Assembly (NCBI RefSeq): GCF_963678635.1
Contig: NC_087066.1
Coordinates: 8,983,616 to 9,047,615, forward strand
From: Symsagittifera roscoffensis
Taxonomy: Eukaryota; Xenacoelomorpha; Acoela; Convolutidae
Direction of reading: 5' to 3'
DNA length: 64,000 bases
Shown one piece after another: positions 20,901 to 33,441 of the stretch (position 1 is its first letter; every line of letters begins with the position of its first letter). The translations under genes were made by a program, and so were the position numbers. The notes under the pieces are model-generated. The model was not told where the DNA came from. It saw only the letters and a program-made list of their open reading frames with translations, and made no database searches.

Positions 20901-23900
20901 TACGAAAAATGATCACAGGTGACATATCTTTTCAAATTTACGCTCAAGACAACAATAGCTTTTGAATGATGTAAAAAATCCGTCAAAAAAAGGTAGTTAA
21001 AAAGTCGAAATTTGTCTGAAGAAAAAAAAACCCACCCCGAGCACAAATATTCCGTTACTTTTGTATCGAAAGTCGGAACAATAATGTACGCGACAGATAG
21101 CCAACTGACTATTGGAAAGATTAATGAACGCAAGAAAACAAAAAAAATTCTTTCGAAATATCTTTCAATTTAAAAATAAGTTTTGCCCTCAAAAATCTTT
21201 GAAATTCAAGAACAAGTCATACATGTATGCTTTTTCGATAAAGATAACCCCCCATTTGAGAAAACTGAATCAATAAATACATTTTTAAATCCGCTCGGAA
21301 AACTGAACATTAAAATCCGCTTTCAAAACTAGAATTCGATCACTTTTTTAGTCACCTGTACACTTTTATTGTTCAATTGATGTTTGCATTTCCTTCAAGA
21401 ATGAAAACGAAAGGAATTTAAAATGTAAAAAAATCAAACCGCCAAAAGTCGAAGTTGAGCGTGAACAAATGTTAAAACATTTTCCTAAAACAACACAAAA
21501 ATATCACCTAGACCTATATAAGGGTCTTCATAGCGTGTAATGCTCTTAAACAGATGTGTCGGTTCCATAAATGCAATATATTGATAAAGTTACAAACAAA
21601 TCTTCCAAAAAATCAAAAGAAAAAAACGTTCTCGCATCCTACCACATTTTCACGCGGTATTGATTATAACATTTCTCACAAAAGTACTAATTATTATGGA
21701 GTAAGTATATCCACTTTTTTCCAATGAAATCACTTATTACCACGACCCAAAAATCAATTAAATTGCCTCTCGAAACGTTGCTGTTTTATCCAACGCGAAT
21801 TTAGCCTGTCAGCTAGAATGTACTAGTAGCTAGTATTTTCAAAAAAATTTGAAAATTTTGTCGACTTTTTTTTTTAGGTCGACCAATTTGATTTTCTGAG
21901 CTCTTCCGAAGCACTTTAAATACCCTAAATTGACAAAAAAATACCCTTTTTGGAAAATTTCGACAAAAAAGTAGTTTTTTTCGGCGCGCGCTCCCCCCTC
22001 AAAATTAGTATAGATTGGTGCCAAAGGCGCCTTTAGAAAAATATTTAAGGTCAGTCGGCCAAAAAAGGATATCTCAAAACAGTACAAAGGGTCGAATCCC
22101 TGAGGGGAGGAAAAAAGGCGTCCGCCCCACCCCCTCCCCTAAATCCGCTACTGCCATTAGCATAACCTCATACTGGCTTGACTCGCAACTAAGGAAGTCC
22201 TGAGCATGCAGTGAAGCGGGACTCACCCATTGAGTTACACCACGCTTAAAATCCAAGTAACTTTTGACTTTTGCCGAAAGCAGCTATACAGAGTAAGCCA
22301 CTTTTTGAAATTTAACCGTATTTATCAAAACCTTTGGCAAATAACGATCAATTTCATTCTGAAGTCTGGCAAAGTAATGCAAGTAAAAATGCATTCGAAC
22401 AGGCTGTTAATTTGCCAGAAACAAGCCAAGAATTGACAATAGTCGAAATGGATTCGATGTCCTCAACTCCGATCGAAACCTCAGAAGAACATAGACAAAA
22501 AATATGAGAGGAATTTGCCAACGTTCACTGAACAAAAACTATGAAGTCGCAAGTTTCATTTAGTAGCCCACTGTGTTAACACCATTCATCCCCTATGAAA
22601 AAGACCAACATATGAGCTGTTCAGCTCTTTGCGGAGAACCGCTGCTGTACCCTTGCTTAAGATCTTCATGGAACTTTTTGGTTAATTTTCTGGGCTGGGT
22701 AATGCTGCCTCACCCTCAAGCAACTGTGTCTAAAAACATACGTGGTTTTCGCTTGCAGACAACCCGAGCTGTACTCTCTGATTCCCTTTTCATCTAACCT
22801 TTGCATTATACGCTCATTTCAACTAGTTGAGTGAAAAGTACTCTTACAATATACCCGAGCCGAGGTTTTTTGCTTAATTTCAAACAAACTTTGAAGGGTT
22901 TGAGCGTTTTGTTAGACGATTAAGTTCAAAGTTTTGCTTCAAAATGAGCAATTTTTGCGGTTACTGAGCGGTTTATCCCAAACATTTGATCCGGCGGTTT
23001 GTGAGCGGTTTTTGTGAAAAACTGCTAAAAAAAACTTGTTCATACCATAAGCGGTGTTTGCGCAGTTTTCTAAACAAATCGCTCAAAAACCATTAAAACT
23101 AAAACAGAGCCTGTTTTAATATACCATGGCGTCCGATAAACCTGTAAAAAATTTTGCATTTGATCGATCGAATTTTGGTTTAGCAGTTTTGCTAGATGAA
23201 GACCCTTTAGATGTGAAGGGGTTAAAATAAGTTTGTTTATTCGAAAATTTACCTTCCATGTAAGTACTTGGGTTTTCCCAGTCCCTGCTGATGCGTTCCA
23301 GCTCGAGGCTGGTATCTCCGTTTTCTGGAACAAAATTCAGGATTTCATGTAACAGCCCATCAGAAAAGACCAAGTACATAATTCTATCGTCATTATCAAT
23401 GATGGCTTGTAAAAATGATTTTGTTTCGTTATCTTCGATCATTTAACCGAAAATAATTTCTCAAGAAAACTTCAAAAGAAAGTTTTGTTGTTTTGAATCA
23501 AGAAGTGCATACCAGAAGAAAGAATATAGTCTGGAGTAGGGGTGGATCTAGAAAACTCTCGAGGGTTTCGAAAACTTTGTTGACCTTATCTCTTAGCAGC
23601 AGATAAGTTTTTTTTCGCAGCAGGCAAGTTTATGAAAAACAAGCCAAAAATCAGGCCAAAAAAACCATCAGCGCAAAAAGTTTTTATCATTTGCGCTGAT
23701 GGCGCCTTCAGAAAATTTAGGGTCAGTTTGCCAAAAATGGATATGTCAATAAAGTAAAATGGGGAGCCCTTTGGGTCGGCAGGAGTCGAATCACCGAGAT
23801 AGAGGGAGACGTTAACCCCATACCCCCGCCCCAAATTCGCTACTGGTCTTGAGTGATGAGCTTTGAATTTTGAAAAGTTATGTACCTGCTTTCAAAAGGT

Positions 23901-25177
23901 TTGTTGACACCTCTCGTTTTAATTCTCTCGTCCATGTCCTCTCAAGACTTGCACCATCCACTAAAACACTCATAAGCAATGATGACTCAGTCTTATCCAT
24001 CTGCTGCCCAAAAACACAATCTGAATCCAATCTTATCAATATGGCTAAAAGTATATATGGTTAATATGGCTAGCTGAGTAGTAGTACGATGAGAAATATG
24101 ATTTAAAAAAATGATCCATGCTATGTAATATATGCTGATTATGCAAAAACAATATCTACTAGCTACGCCAAAATGATCCGTCAAAAATGAAAGTCTGATG
24201 ATTGCCCACTAAAAATTTTATGTGTTTACAAAACATTAATGTAATCTCATGTTCTCTTTTTGGTGGTTGCGTTTAATAAAAAAACGTGGTTTCTTTCGTT
24301 TTTCAACTTCAAAAAATAATTCTGTTTTTCAACAGTGTAATTTTTATCATCTTTTTCAATTTAATTTAGATATCAAAATTTTTTTATCTTCTAATTTTTT
24401 GTTTACATTTTCAGCTTTACATTAATTTAATTATTATTGGCTCAGACACATTTGAAAACGGACCATTTGGTCTTAAGATGTTCTCTCATCGCCAATATCT
24501 TACACTAGTCTGCAAGTTTGTGAGCCTGCCCGCATCCAGTTTCGAGCGTTAATAATCGATTACATTACGAGTTTAGCACCAGTTTTACTAAAATTGAGAA
24601 ATAATCGATTTTAATCAATTAATAATCGATAATAATCTCTCTTTTTAAAATCAAATTATAATCGATTATAATCAATTAATAATCGATAATAATCTCTCTT
24701 TTTAAAATCAAATTACAATCGATTATAATTGATTTTAAGTGTTTTATGTAAGAAATATAATCAATTATAATTGATTATAAGAGATTATAATCTCTTGGAA
24801 AATATCAAGATTATAAACAATTATAAATCCTTTAAACACCTAATTTTGGTAAATATAATCAATTATAATTGTCAAAAAAATCATCATAAAAATCCGGTAT
24901 AATCAATTACTTACGTCTAAACTTGGATGCGGGTGATAACAATTTATTATTATTATGATTATTGCTTATATTATTTCATTTGTTATTTTTTTCAAATTTT
25001 GAAGCAGTTAAAAACAGATACCGTTATAGAAAAATTTAAAAGCCTGGAAAAAAATAATTCAAAAAAATACTCTAAATAAAATCTGACAACAGAAATTGAA
25101 TAGCTATTGAGATCACCTTGAGTATTCCATGAAAAGTAGCAGAGAACGACTGTTATCCAAGGTACAAAAACCGACAT
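17996..25177 (-). CDS. Secreted six-cysteine protein, four exons (family copy 2)
   Basis: Minus-strand exons are 25177-25117 (signal peptide, MSVFVPWITVVLCYFSWNTQ), 23960-23886, 23324-23253 and 18222-17996. All junctions are GT...AG in phase 1. Exons 1-3 are 61, 75 and 72 nt, identical in length to copy 1, and exon 4 is 227 nt, giving about 144 residues. Exon 2 starts VDGAS (VDTAS in copy 1) and exon 3 carries RDWENPSTY (RNWEDPSTW). Exon 4 has C-x22-CC-x11-C-x11-C-x11-C, GACWKS and YRDCLKQGY. No stop or frameshift is visible, so it looks functional. Intron 3 is 5 kb and full of repeats. The first exon used here is the innermost copy of the ten-unit array, and others could serve as alternative first exons. 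Donor 1 is GTGATC, weaker than the consensus. Function unknown. Confidence 0.85.
18760..19880. repeat. Cluster of CArG-centred palindromes
   Basis: A perfect 30-bp palindrome with CCATATATGG at its centre lies at 19436-19465 and again at 19635-19664. It reads CATACAATTTCCATA followed by its complement. Half copies at 18760-18780 and 18860-18890 face each other, and degenerate pieces with TGTATGACTAGCATTTTT lie at 19805-19880. All are inside intron 3 of the minus-strand gene. Probably a small foldback element family. Confidence 0.7.
20590..21085 (+). repeat. Dispersed 0.5-kb repeat, copy A
   Basis: Runs from GAAGCCCTGAATGTTCCG to ATTCCGTTACTTTTGTATCG and is closely related to 37265-37790. Inverted partial copies lie at 36430-36930. 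Non-coding; class unknown. A short related piece (CCCCGTATGTTCCGATTGCC) lies at about 18265-18300. Confidence 0.7.
22010..22155 (-). repeat. Dispersed CAGTAGCGGATTT repeat, copy 2
   Basis: Inverted relative to copy 1: ends ...AAATCCGCTACTG at about 22142-22153 and contains AGGGTCGAATCCCTGAG and TTTTGAGATATC on the opposite strand. About 140 bp is shared. Confidence 0.7.
22890..23100. repeat. GAGCGGTTTTT foldback repeat, copy 2
   Basis: Carries TGAGCGGTTT, GTGAGCGGTTTTTGTG and ATCGCTCAAAAACC blocks like those at 9790-9965, just downstream of exon 3 of the minus-strand gene. Confidence 0.5.
23690..23846 (-). repeat. Dispersed CAGTAGCGGATTT repeat, copy 3
   Basis: Minus-strand copy reading CCAGTAGCGAATTTGGGG, with GATTCGAC, GACCCAAAGGG and TTGACATATCC. 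It lies in intron 2 of the minus-strand gene, between exon 3 and exon 2. Confidence 0.7.
24529..24933. mobile_element. Inverted-repeat AT-palindrome element inside each array unit
   Basis: Ends CCCGCATCCAGTTT and AAACTTGGATGCGGG form an imperfect inverted repeat flanked by TG on both sides (possible 2-bp target duplication). The interior is packed with TAATCGATTA, TAATCAATTA and AGAGATTATAATCTCT palindromes. About 350 bp in the other nine units. Related to 37913-38814. Confidence 0.7.
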
Positions 25178-26034
25178 CTTTGCATAAAAATTTTATGTGT
25201 TTACAAAACATTAATGTAATCTCATGTTCTCTTTTTGGTGGTTGCGTTTAATAAAAAAACGTGGTTTCTTTCGTTTTTCAACTTCAAAAAATAATTCTGT
25301 TTTTCAACAGTGTAATTTTTATCATCTTTTTCAATTTGATTTAGATATCAAAATTTTTTTATCTTCAAATTTTTTGTTTACATTTTCAGCTTTACATTAA
25401 TTTAAAATTTATTCGCTCCGACACATTTGAAAACGGACCATTTGGTCTTAAGATGTTCTCTCATCGCCAATATCTTACACTAGTCTGCAAGTTTGTGAGC
25501 CTGCCCGAATCCAGTTTCGAGCGTTAATAATCGATTACATTACGAGTTTAGCACCAGTTTTACTAAAATTGAGAAACAATCGATTTTAATCAATTAATAA
25601 TCGATAATAATCTCTCTTTTTAAAATAAAATTATAATCGATTATAATTGATTTTAAGTGTTTTATGTAAGAAATATAATCAATTATAGTCGATTATAAGA
25701 GATTATAATCTCTTGGAAAATATCAAGATTATAAACAATTATAAATCCTTTAAACACCTAATTTTGGTAATTATAATCAATTTTAATTGTCAAAAAAATC
25801 ATCATAATAATCCGGTATAATCAATTACTTACGTCTAAACTTGGATGCGGGTGATAACAAATTATTATTATTATGATTATTGCTTATATTATTTCATTTG
25901 TTATTTTTTTCAAATTTTGAAGCAGTTAAAAACAGATACCGTTATAGAAAAATTTAAAAGCCTGGAAAAAAATAATTCAAAAAAATACTCTAAATAAAAT
26001 CTGACAACAGAAATTGAATAGCTATTGAGATCAC

Positions 26035-26095
26035 CTTGAGTATTCCATGAAAAGTAGCAGAGAACGACTGTTATCCAAGGTACAAAAACCGACAT
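26035..26095 (-). other. Array unit 2: first-exon copy with ATG
   Basis: Same 20 codons as unit 1 with ATG and donor G|GTGATC intact. It could act as an alternative first exon for the minus-strand gene. Confidence 0.7.
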
Positions 26096-26953
26096 CTTTG
26101 CATAAAATTTTTATGTGTTTACAAAACATTAATGTAATCTCATGTTCTCTTTTTGGTGGTTGCGTTTAATAAAAAAACGTGGTTTCTTTCGTTTTTCAAC
26201 TTCAAAAAATAATTCTGTTTTTCAACAGTGTAATTTTTATCATCTTTTTCAATTTGATTTAGATATCAAAATTTTTTTATCTTCTAATTTTTTGTTTACA
26301 TTTTCAGCTTTACATTAATTTAAAATTTATTCGCTCAGACACATTTGAAAACGGACCATTTGGTCTTAAGATGTTCTCTCATCGCCAATATCTTACACTA
26401 GTCTGCAAGTTTGTGAGCCTGCCCGCATCCAGTTTCGAGCGTTAATTATCGATTACATTACGAGTTTAGCACCAGTTTTACTAAAATTGAGAAACAATCG
26501 ATTTTAATCAATTAATAATCGATAATAATCTCTCTTTTTAAAATAAAATTATAATCGATTATAATTGATTTTAAGTGTTTTATGTAAGAACTATAATCAA
26601 TTATAATCGATTATAAGAGATTATAATCTCTTGGAAAATATCAAGATTATAAACAATTATAAATCCTTTAAACACCTAATTTTGGTAATTATAATCAATT
26701 ATAATTGTCAAAAAAATCATCATAATAATCCGGTATAATCAATTACTTACGTCTAAACTTGGATGCGGGTGATAACAAATTATTATTATTATGATTATTG
26801 CTTATATTATTTCATTTGTTATTTTTTTTAAAATTTTGAAGCAGTTAAAAACAGATACCGTTTAAGAAAAATTCAAATGCCTGGAAAAAAATAATTCAAA
26901 AAAATACTCTAAATAAAATGTGACAACAGAAATCGAATAGCTATTGAGATCAC

Positions 26954-29768
26954 CTTGAGTATTCCATGAAAAGTAGCAGAGAACGACTGTTATCCAAGGT
27001 ACAAAAACTGACAACTTTGCATAAAAAATTTATGTGTTTACAAAACATTAATGTAATCTCATGTTCTCTTTTTGGTGGTTGCGTTTAATAAAAAAACGTG
27101 GTTTCTTTCGTTTTTCAACTTCAAAAAATAATTCTGTTTTTCAACAGTGTAATTTTTATCATCTTTTTCAATTTGATTTAGATATCAAAATTTTTTTATC
27201 TTCTAGTTTTTTGTTTACATTTTCAGCTTTACATTAATTTAAAATTTATTCGCTCAGACACATTTGAAAACGGACCATTTGGTCTTAAGATGTTCTCTCA
27301 TCGCCAATATCTTACACTAGTCTGCAAGTTTGTGAGCCTGCCCGCATCCAGTTTCGAGCGTTAATAATCGATTACATTACGAGTTTAGCACCAGTTTTAC
27401 TAAAATTGAGAAACAATCGATTTTAATCAATTAATAATCGATAATAATCTCTCTTTTTAAAATCAAATTATAATCGATTATAATTGATTTTAAGTGTTTT
27501 ATGTAAGAACTATAATCAATTATAATCGATTATAAGAGATTATAATCTCTTGGAAAATATCAAGATTATAAACAGTTATAAATCCTTTAAACACCTAATT
27601 TTGGTAATTATAATCAATTATAATTGTCAAAAAAATCATCATAATAATCCGGTATAATCAATTACTTACGTCTAAACTTGGATGCGGGTGATAACAATTT
27701 ATTATTATTATGATTATTGCTTATATTATTTCATTTGTTATTTTTTTCAAATTTTGAAGCAGTTAAAAACAGATACCGTTTAAGAAAAATTTAAATGCCT
27801 GGAAAAAAATAATTCAAAAAAATACTCTAAATAAAATCTGACAACAGAAATTGAATAGCTATTGAGATCACCTTTAGTATTCCATGAAAAGTAGCAGAGA
27901 ACGACTGTTATCCAAGGTACAAAAACTGACAACTTTGCATAAAAATTTTATGTGTTTACAAAACATTAATGTAATCTCATGTTCTCTTTTTGGTGGTTGC
28001 GTTTAATAAAAAAACGTGGTTTCTTTCGTTTTTCAACTTCAAAAAATAATTCTGTTTTTCAACAGTGTAATTTTTATCATCTTTTTCAGTTTGATTTAGA
28101 TATCAAAATTTTTTTTATCTTCTAATTTTTTGTTTACATTTTCAGCTTTACATTAATTTAAAATTTATTCGCTCAGACACATTTGAAAACGGACCATTTG
28201 GTCTTAAGATGTTCTCTCATCGCCAATATCTTACACTAGTCTGCAAGTTTGTGAGCCTGCCCGCATCAGTTTCGAGCGTTAATAATCGATTATATTACGA
28301 GTTTAGCACCAGTTTTACTAAAATTGAGAAACAATCGATTTTAATCAATTAATAATCGATAATAATCTCTCTTTTTAAAATCAAATTATAATCGATTATA
28401 ATTGATTTTAAGGGTTTTATGTAAGAACTATAATCAATTATAATCGATTATAGGAGATTATAATCTCTCGGAAAATATCAAGATTATAAACACTTATAAA
28501 TCCTTTAAACACCTAATTTTGGTAATTATAATCAATTATAATTGTCAAAAAAATCATCATAAAAATCCGGTATAATCAATTACTTACGTCTAAACTTGGA
28601 TGCGGGTGATAACAATTTATTATTTTTATGATTATTGCTTATATTATTTCATTTGTTATTTTTTTTTCAAATTTTGAAGCAGTTAAAAACAGATACCGTT
28701 ATAGAAAAATTTAAATGCGTGGAAAAAAATAATTCAAAAAAAACTCTAAATAAAATCTGACAACAGAAATCGAATAGCTATTGAGATCACCTTGAGTATT
28801 CCATGAAAAGTAGCAGAGAACGACTGTTATCCAAGGTACAAAAACTGACAACTTTGCATAAAAATTTTATGTGTTTACAAAACATTAATGTAATCTCATG
28901 TTCTCTTTTTGGTGGTTGCGTTTAATAAAAAACGTGGTTTCTTTCGTTTTTCAACTTCAAAAAATAATTCTGTTTTTCAACAGTGTTATTTTTATCATCT
29001 TTTTCAATTTGATTTTGATATCAAAATTTTTTTATCTTCTAATTTTTTGTTTACATTTTCAGCTTTACATTTATTTAAAATTTATTCGCTCAGACACATT
29101 TGAAAACGGACCATTTGGTCTTAAGATGTTCTCTCATCGCCAATATCTTACACTAGTCTGCAAGTTTGTGAGCCTGCCCGCATCCAGTTTCGAGCGTTAA
29201 TAATCGATTACATTACGAGTTTAGCACCAGTTTTACTAAAATTGAGAAACAATCGATTTTAATCAATTAATAATCGATAATAATCTCTCTTTTTAAAATC
29301 AAATTATAATCGATTATAATTGATTTTAAGTGTTTTATGTAAGAACTATAATCAATTATAATCGATTATAAGAGATTATAATCTCTTGGAAAATATCAAG
29401 ATTATAAACAGTTATAAATCCTTTAAACACCTAATTTTGGTAATTATAATCAATTATAATTGTCAAAAAAATCATCATAAAAATCCGGTATAATCAATTA
29501 CTTACGTCTAAACTTGGATGCGGGTGATAACAATTTATTATTATTATGATTATTGCTTATATTATTTCATTTGTTATTTTTTTCAAATTTTGAAGCAGTT
29601 AAAAACAGATACCGTTATAGAAAAATTTAAATGCGTGGAAAAAAATAATTCAAAAAAATACTCTAAATAAAATCTGACAACAGAAATCGAATAGCTATTG
29701 AGATCACCTTGAGTATTCCATGAAAAGTAGCAGAGAACGACTGTTATCCAAGGTACAAAAACTGACAA
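26954..29768 (-). other. Array units 3-6: first-exon copies with TTG instead of ATG
   Basis: Copies at 26954-27014, 27872-27932, 28791-28851 and 29708-29768. All keep the signal-peptide frame and GTGATC donor, but the start codon is TTG. Unit 4 also changes the last codon CAA to AAA. The ATG eight bases upstream is out of frame. They could still be transcribed as non-coding first exons. Confidence 0.75.
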
Positions 29769-30626
29769 CTTTGCATAAAAATTTTATGTGTTTACAAAAC
29801 ATTAATGTAATCTCATGTTCTCTTTTTGGTGGTTGCGTTTAATAAAAAAACGTGGTTTCTTTCGTTTTTCAACTTCAAAAAATAATTCTGTTTTTCAACA
29901 GTGTTATTTTTATCATCTTTTTCAATTTGATTTAGATATCAAAATTTTTTTATCTTCTAATTTTTTGTTTACATTTTCAGCTTTACATTTATTTAAAATT
30001 TATTCGCTCAGACACATTTGAAAACGGACCATTTGGTCTTAAGATGTTCTCTCATCGCCAATATCTTACACTAGTCTGCAAGTTTGTGAGCCTGCCCGCA
30101 TCCAGTTTCGAGCGTTAATAATCGATTACATTACGAGTTTAGCACCAGTTTTACTAAAATTGAGAAACAATCGATTTTAATCAATTAATAATCGATAATA
30201 ATCTCTCTTTTTAAAATCAAATTATAATCGATTATAATTGATTTTAAGTGTTTTATGTAAGAACTATAATCAATTATAATCGATTATAAGAGATTATAAT
30301 CTCTTGGAAAATATCAAGATTATAAACAGTTATAAATCCTTTAAACACCTAATTTTGGTAATTATAATCAATTATAATTGTCAAAAAAATCATCATAATA
30401 ATCCGGTATAATCAATTACTTACGTCTAAACTTGGATGCGGGTGATAACAATTTATTATTATTTATGATTATTGCTTATATTATTTCATTTGTTATTTTT
30501 TTCAAATTTTGAAGCAGTTAAAAACAGATACCGTTTAAGAAAAATTTAAATGCCTGGAAAAAAATAATTCAAAAAAATACTCTAAATAAAATCTGACAAC
30601 AGAATTTGAATAGCTATTGAGATCAC

Positions 30627-30686
30627 CTTGAGTATTCCATGAAAAGTAGCAGAGAACGACTGTTATCCAAAGTAAAAAACTGACAA
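30627..30686 (-). pseudogene. Array unit 7: first-exon copy with 1-bp deletion
   Basis: Start is TTG, and a base is lost in the A/T run near codons 3-5, so the frame from the normal start is broken. The rest of the copy is conserved. Confidence 0.75.
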
Positions 30687-31543
30687 CTTTGCATAAAAAT
30701 TTTATGTGTTTACAAAACATTAATGTAATCTCATGTTCTCTTTTTGGTGGTTGCGTTTAATAAAAATACGTGGTTTCTTTCGTTTTTCAACTTCAAAAAA
30801 TAATTCTGTTTTTCAACAGTGTTATTTTTATCATCTTTTTCAATTTGATTTAGATATCAAAACTTTTTTATCTTCAAATTTTTTGTTTACATTTTCAGCT
30901 TTACATTTATTTAAAATTTATTCGCTCAGACACATTTGGAAACGGACCATTTGGTCTTAAGATGTTCTCTCATCGCCAAAATCTTACACTAGTCTGCAAG
31001 TTTGTGAGCCTGCCCGCATCCAGTTTCGAGCGTTAATAATGGATTATATTACGAGTTTAGCACCAGTTTTACTTAAATTGAGAAACAATCGATTTTAATC
31101 AATTAATAATCGATAATAATCTCTCTTTTTAAAATCAAATTATAATCGATTATAATTGATTTTAAGTGTTTTATGTAAAAGATATAATCAATTATAATCG
31201 ATTATAAGAGATTATAATCTCTTGGAAAATATCAAGATTATAAACAATTTTAAATCCTTTAAACACCTAATTTTGGTAATTATAATCAATTATAATTGTC
31301 AAAAAAATCATCATAATAATCCGGTATAATCAATTACTTGCGTCTAAACTTGGATGCGGGTGATAAAAATTTATTATTATAATGATTATTGCTTATATTA
31401 TTTCATTTGTTATTTTTTTCAAATTTTGAAGCAGTTAAAAACAGATGCCGTTATAGAAAAATTTAAATGCCTGGAAAAAAATAATTCAAAAAAATACTCT
31501 GAATAAAATCTGACAACAGAAATTGAATAGCTATTGAGATCAC

Positions 31544-32522
31544 CTTGAGTATTCCATGAAAAGTAGCAGAGAACGACTGTTATCCAAGGTACAAAAACTG
31601 ACAATTTTGCATAAAAATTTTATGTGTTTACAAAACATTAATGTAATCTCATGTTCTCTTTTTGGTGGTTGCGTTTAATAAAAAAACGTGGTTTCTTTCG
31701 TTTTTCAACTTCAAAAAATAATTCTGTTTTTCAACAGTGTAGTTTTTATCATTTTTTTCAATTTGATTTAGATATCAAAATTTTTTTATCTTCTAATTTT
31801 TTGTTTACATTTTCAGCTTTACATTAATTTAAAATTTATTCGCTCAGACACATTTGAAAACGGACCATTTGGTCTTAAGATGTTCTCTCATCGCCAATAT
31901 CTTACACTAGTCTGCGAGTTTGTGAGCCTGCCCCCATCCAGTTTCGAGCGTTAATAATCGATTACATTACGAGTTTAGCACCAGTTTTACTAAAATTGAG
32001 AAACAATCGATTTTAATCAATTAATAATCGATAATAATCTCTCTTTTTAAAATCAAATTATAATCGATTATAATTGATTTTAAGTGTTTCATGTAAGAAC
32101 TATAATCAATTATAATCGATTATAAGAGATTATAATCTCTTGGAAAATATCAAGATTATGAACAATTATAAATCCTTTAAACACCTAATTTTGGTAATTA
32201 TAATCAATTATAATTGTCAAAAAAATCATCATAATAATCCGGTATAATCAATTACTTACGTCTAAACTTGGATGCGGGTGATAACAATTTATTATTATTA
32301 TGATTATTGCTTATATTATTTCATTTGTTATTTTTTTCAAATTTTGAAGCACTTAAAAACAGATACCGTTATAGAAAAATTTAAATGCCTGGAAAAAAAT
32401 AATTCAAAAAAACACTCTAAATAAAATCTGACAACAGAAATTGAATAGCTATTGAGATCACCTTGAGTATTCCATGAAAAGTAGCAGAGAACGACTGTTA
32501 TCCAATGTACAAAAACTGACAA
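31544..32522 (-). other. Array units 8-9: first-exon copies with TTG
   Basis: Copies at 31544-31604 and 32462-32522. Both have TTG at the start position, and unit 9 changes Pro6 to His. Donors are intact. Confidence 0.7.
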
Positions 32523-33377
32523 CTTTGCATAAAAATTTTATGTGTTTACAAAACATTAATGTAATCTCATGTTCTCTTTTTGGTGTTGCGTTTAAAAAAA
32601 AATGTGGTTTCTTTCGTTTTTCAACTTCAAAAAATAATTCTGTTTTTCAACAGTGTAATTTTTATCATCTTTTTCAATTTGATTTAGATATCAAAATTTT
32701 TTTATCTTCTAAATTTTTATTTACATTTTCAGCTTTACATTAATTTAAAATTTATTCGCTCAGACACATTTGAAAACGGACCATTTGGTCTTAAGATGTT
32801 CTCTCATCGCCAATATCTTACACTAGTCTGCAAGTTTGTGAGCCTGCCCGCATCCAATTTCGAGCGTTAATAATCGATTACATTACGAGTTTAGCACCAG
32901 TTTTACTAAAATTGAGAAACAATCGATTTTAATCAATTAATAATCGATAATAATCTCTCTTTTTAAAATCAAATTATAATCGATTATAATTGATTTTAAG
33001 TGTTTCATGTAAGAACTATAATCAATTATAATCGATTATAAGAGATTATAATCTCTTGGAAAATATCAAGATTATAAACAATTATAAATCCTTTAAACAC
33101 CTAATTTTGGTAATTATAATCAATTATAATTGTCAAAAAAATCATCATAATAATCCGGTATAATCAATTACTTACGTCTAAACTTGGATGCGGGTGATAA
33201 CAATTTATTATTATTATGATTATTGCTTATATTATTTCATTTGTTATTTTTTTCAAATTTTGAAGCAGTTAAAAACAGATACCGTTATAGAAAAATTTAA
33301 ATGACTGGAAAAAAATAATTCAAAAAAATACTCTAAATAAAATCTGACAACAGAAATTGAATAGCTATTGAGATCAC

Positions 33378-33441
33378 CTTGAGTATTCCATGAAAAGTAG
33401 CAGAGAACGACTGTTATCCAAGGTACAAAAACTGACAACAT
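33378..33441 (-). other. Array unit 10: outermost first-exon copy, ATG one codon earlier
   Basis: Reads ATG TTG TCA..., so the TTG seen in units 3-9 is preceded here by an in-frame ATG. Signal peptide and donor are intact. Upstream sequence differs from the array, so this copy has a unique 5' flank and could be the distal promoter. Confidence 0.7.

Noticed and set aside
24992-25177. 61-codon protein repeated across the array
   Set aside because: Only the first 20 codons match the family; the rest is read-through past a conserved donor into AT-rich intron, so it is an exon, not a gene.
28898-29200. 100-codon plus-strand ORF in the array with a protein-like end (SDTFENGPFGLKMF)
   Set aside because: Broken by stops or frameshifts in most units and hydrophobic low-complexity in its first half. 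The last 35 codons are conserved only because the units are near-identical.
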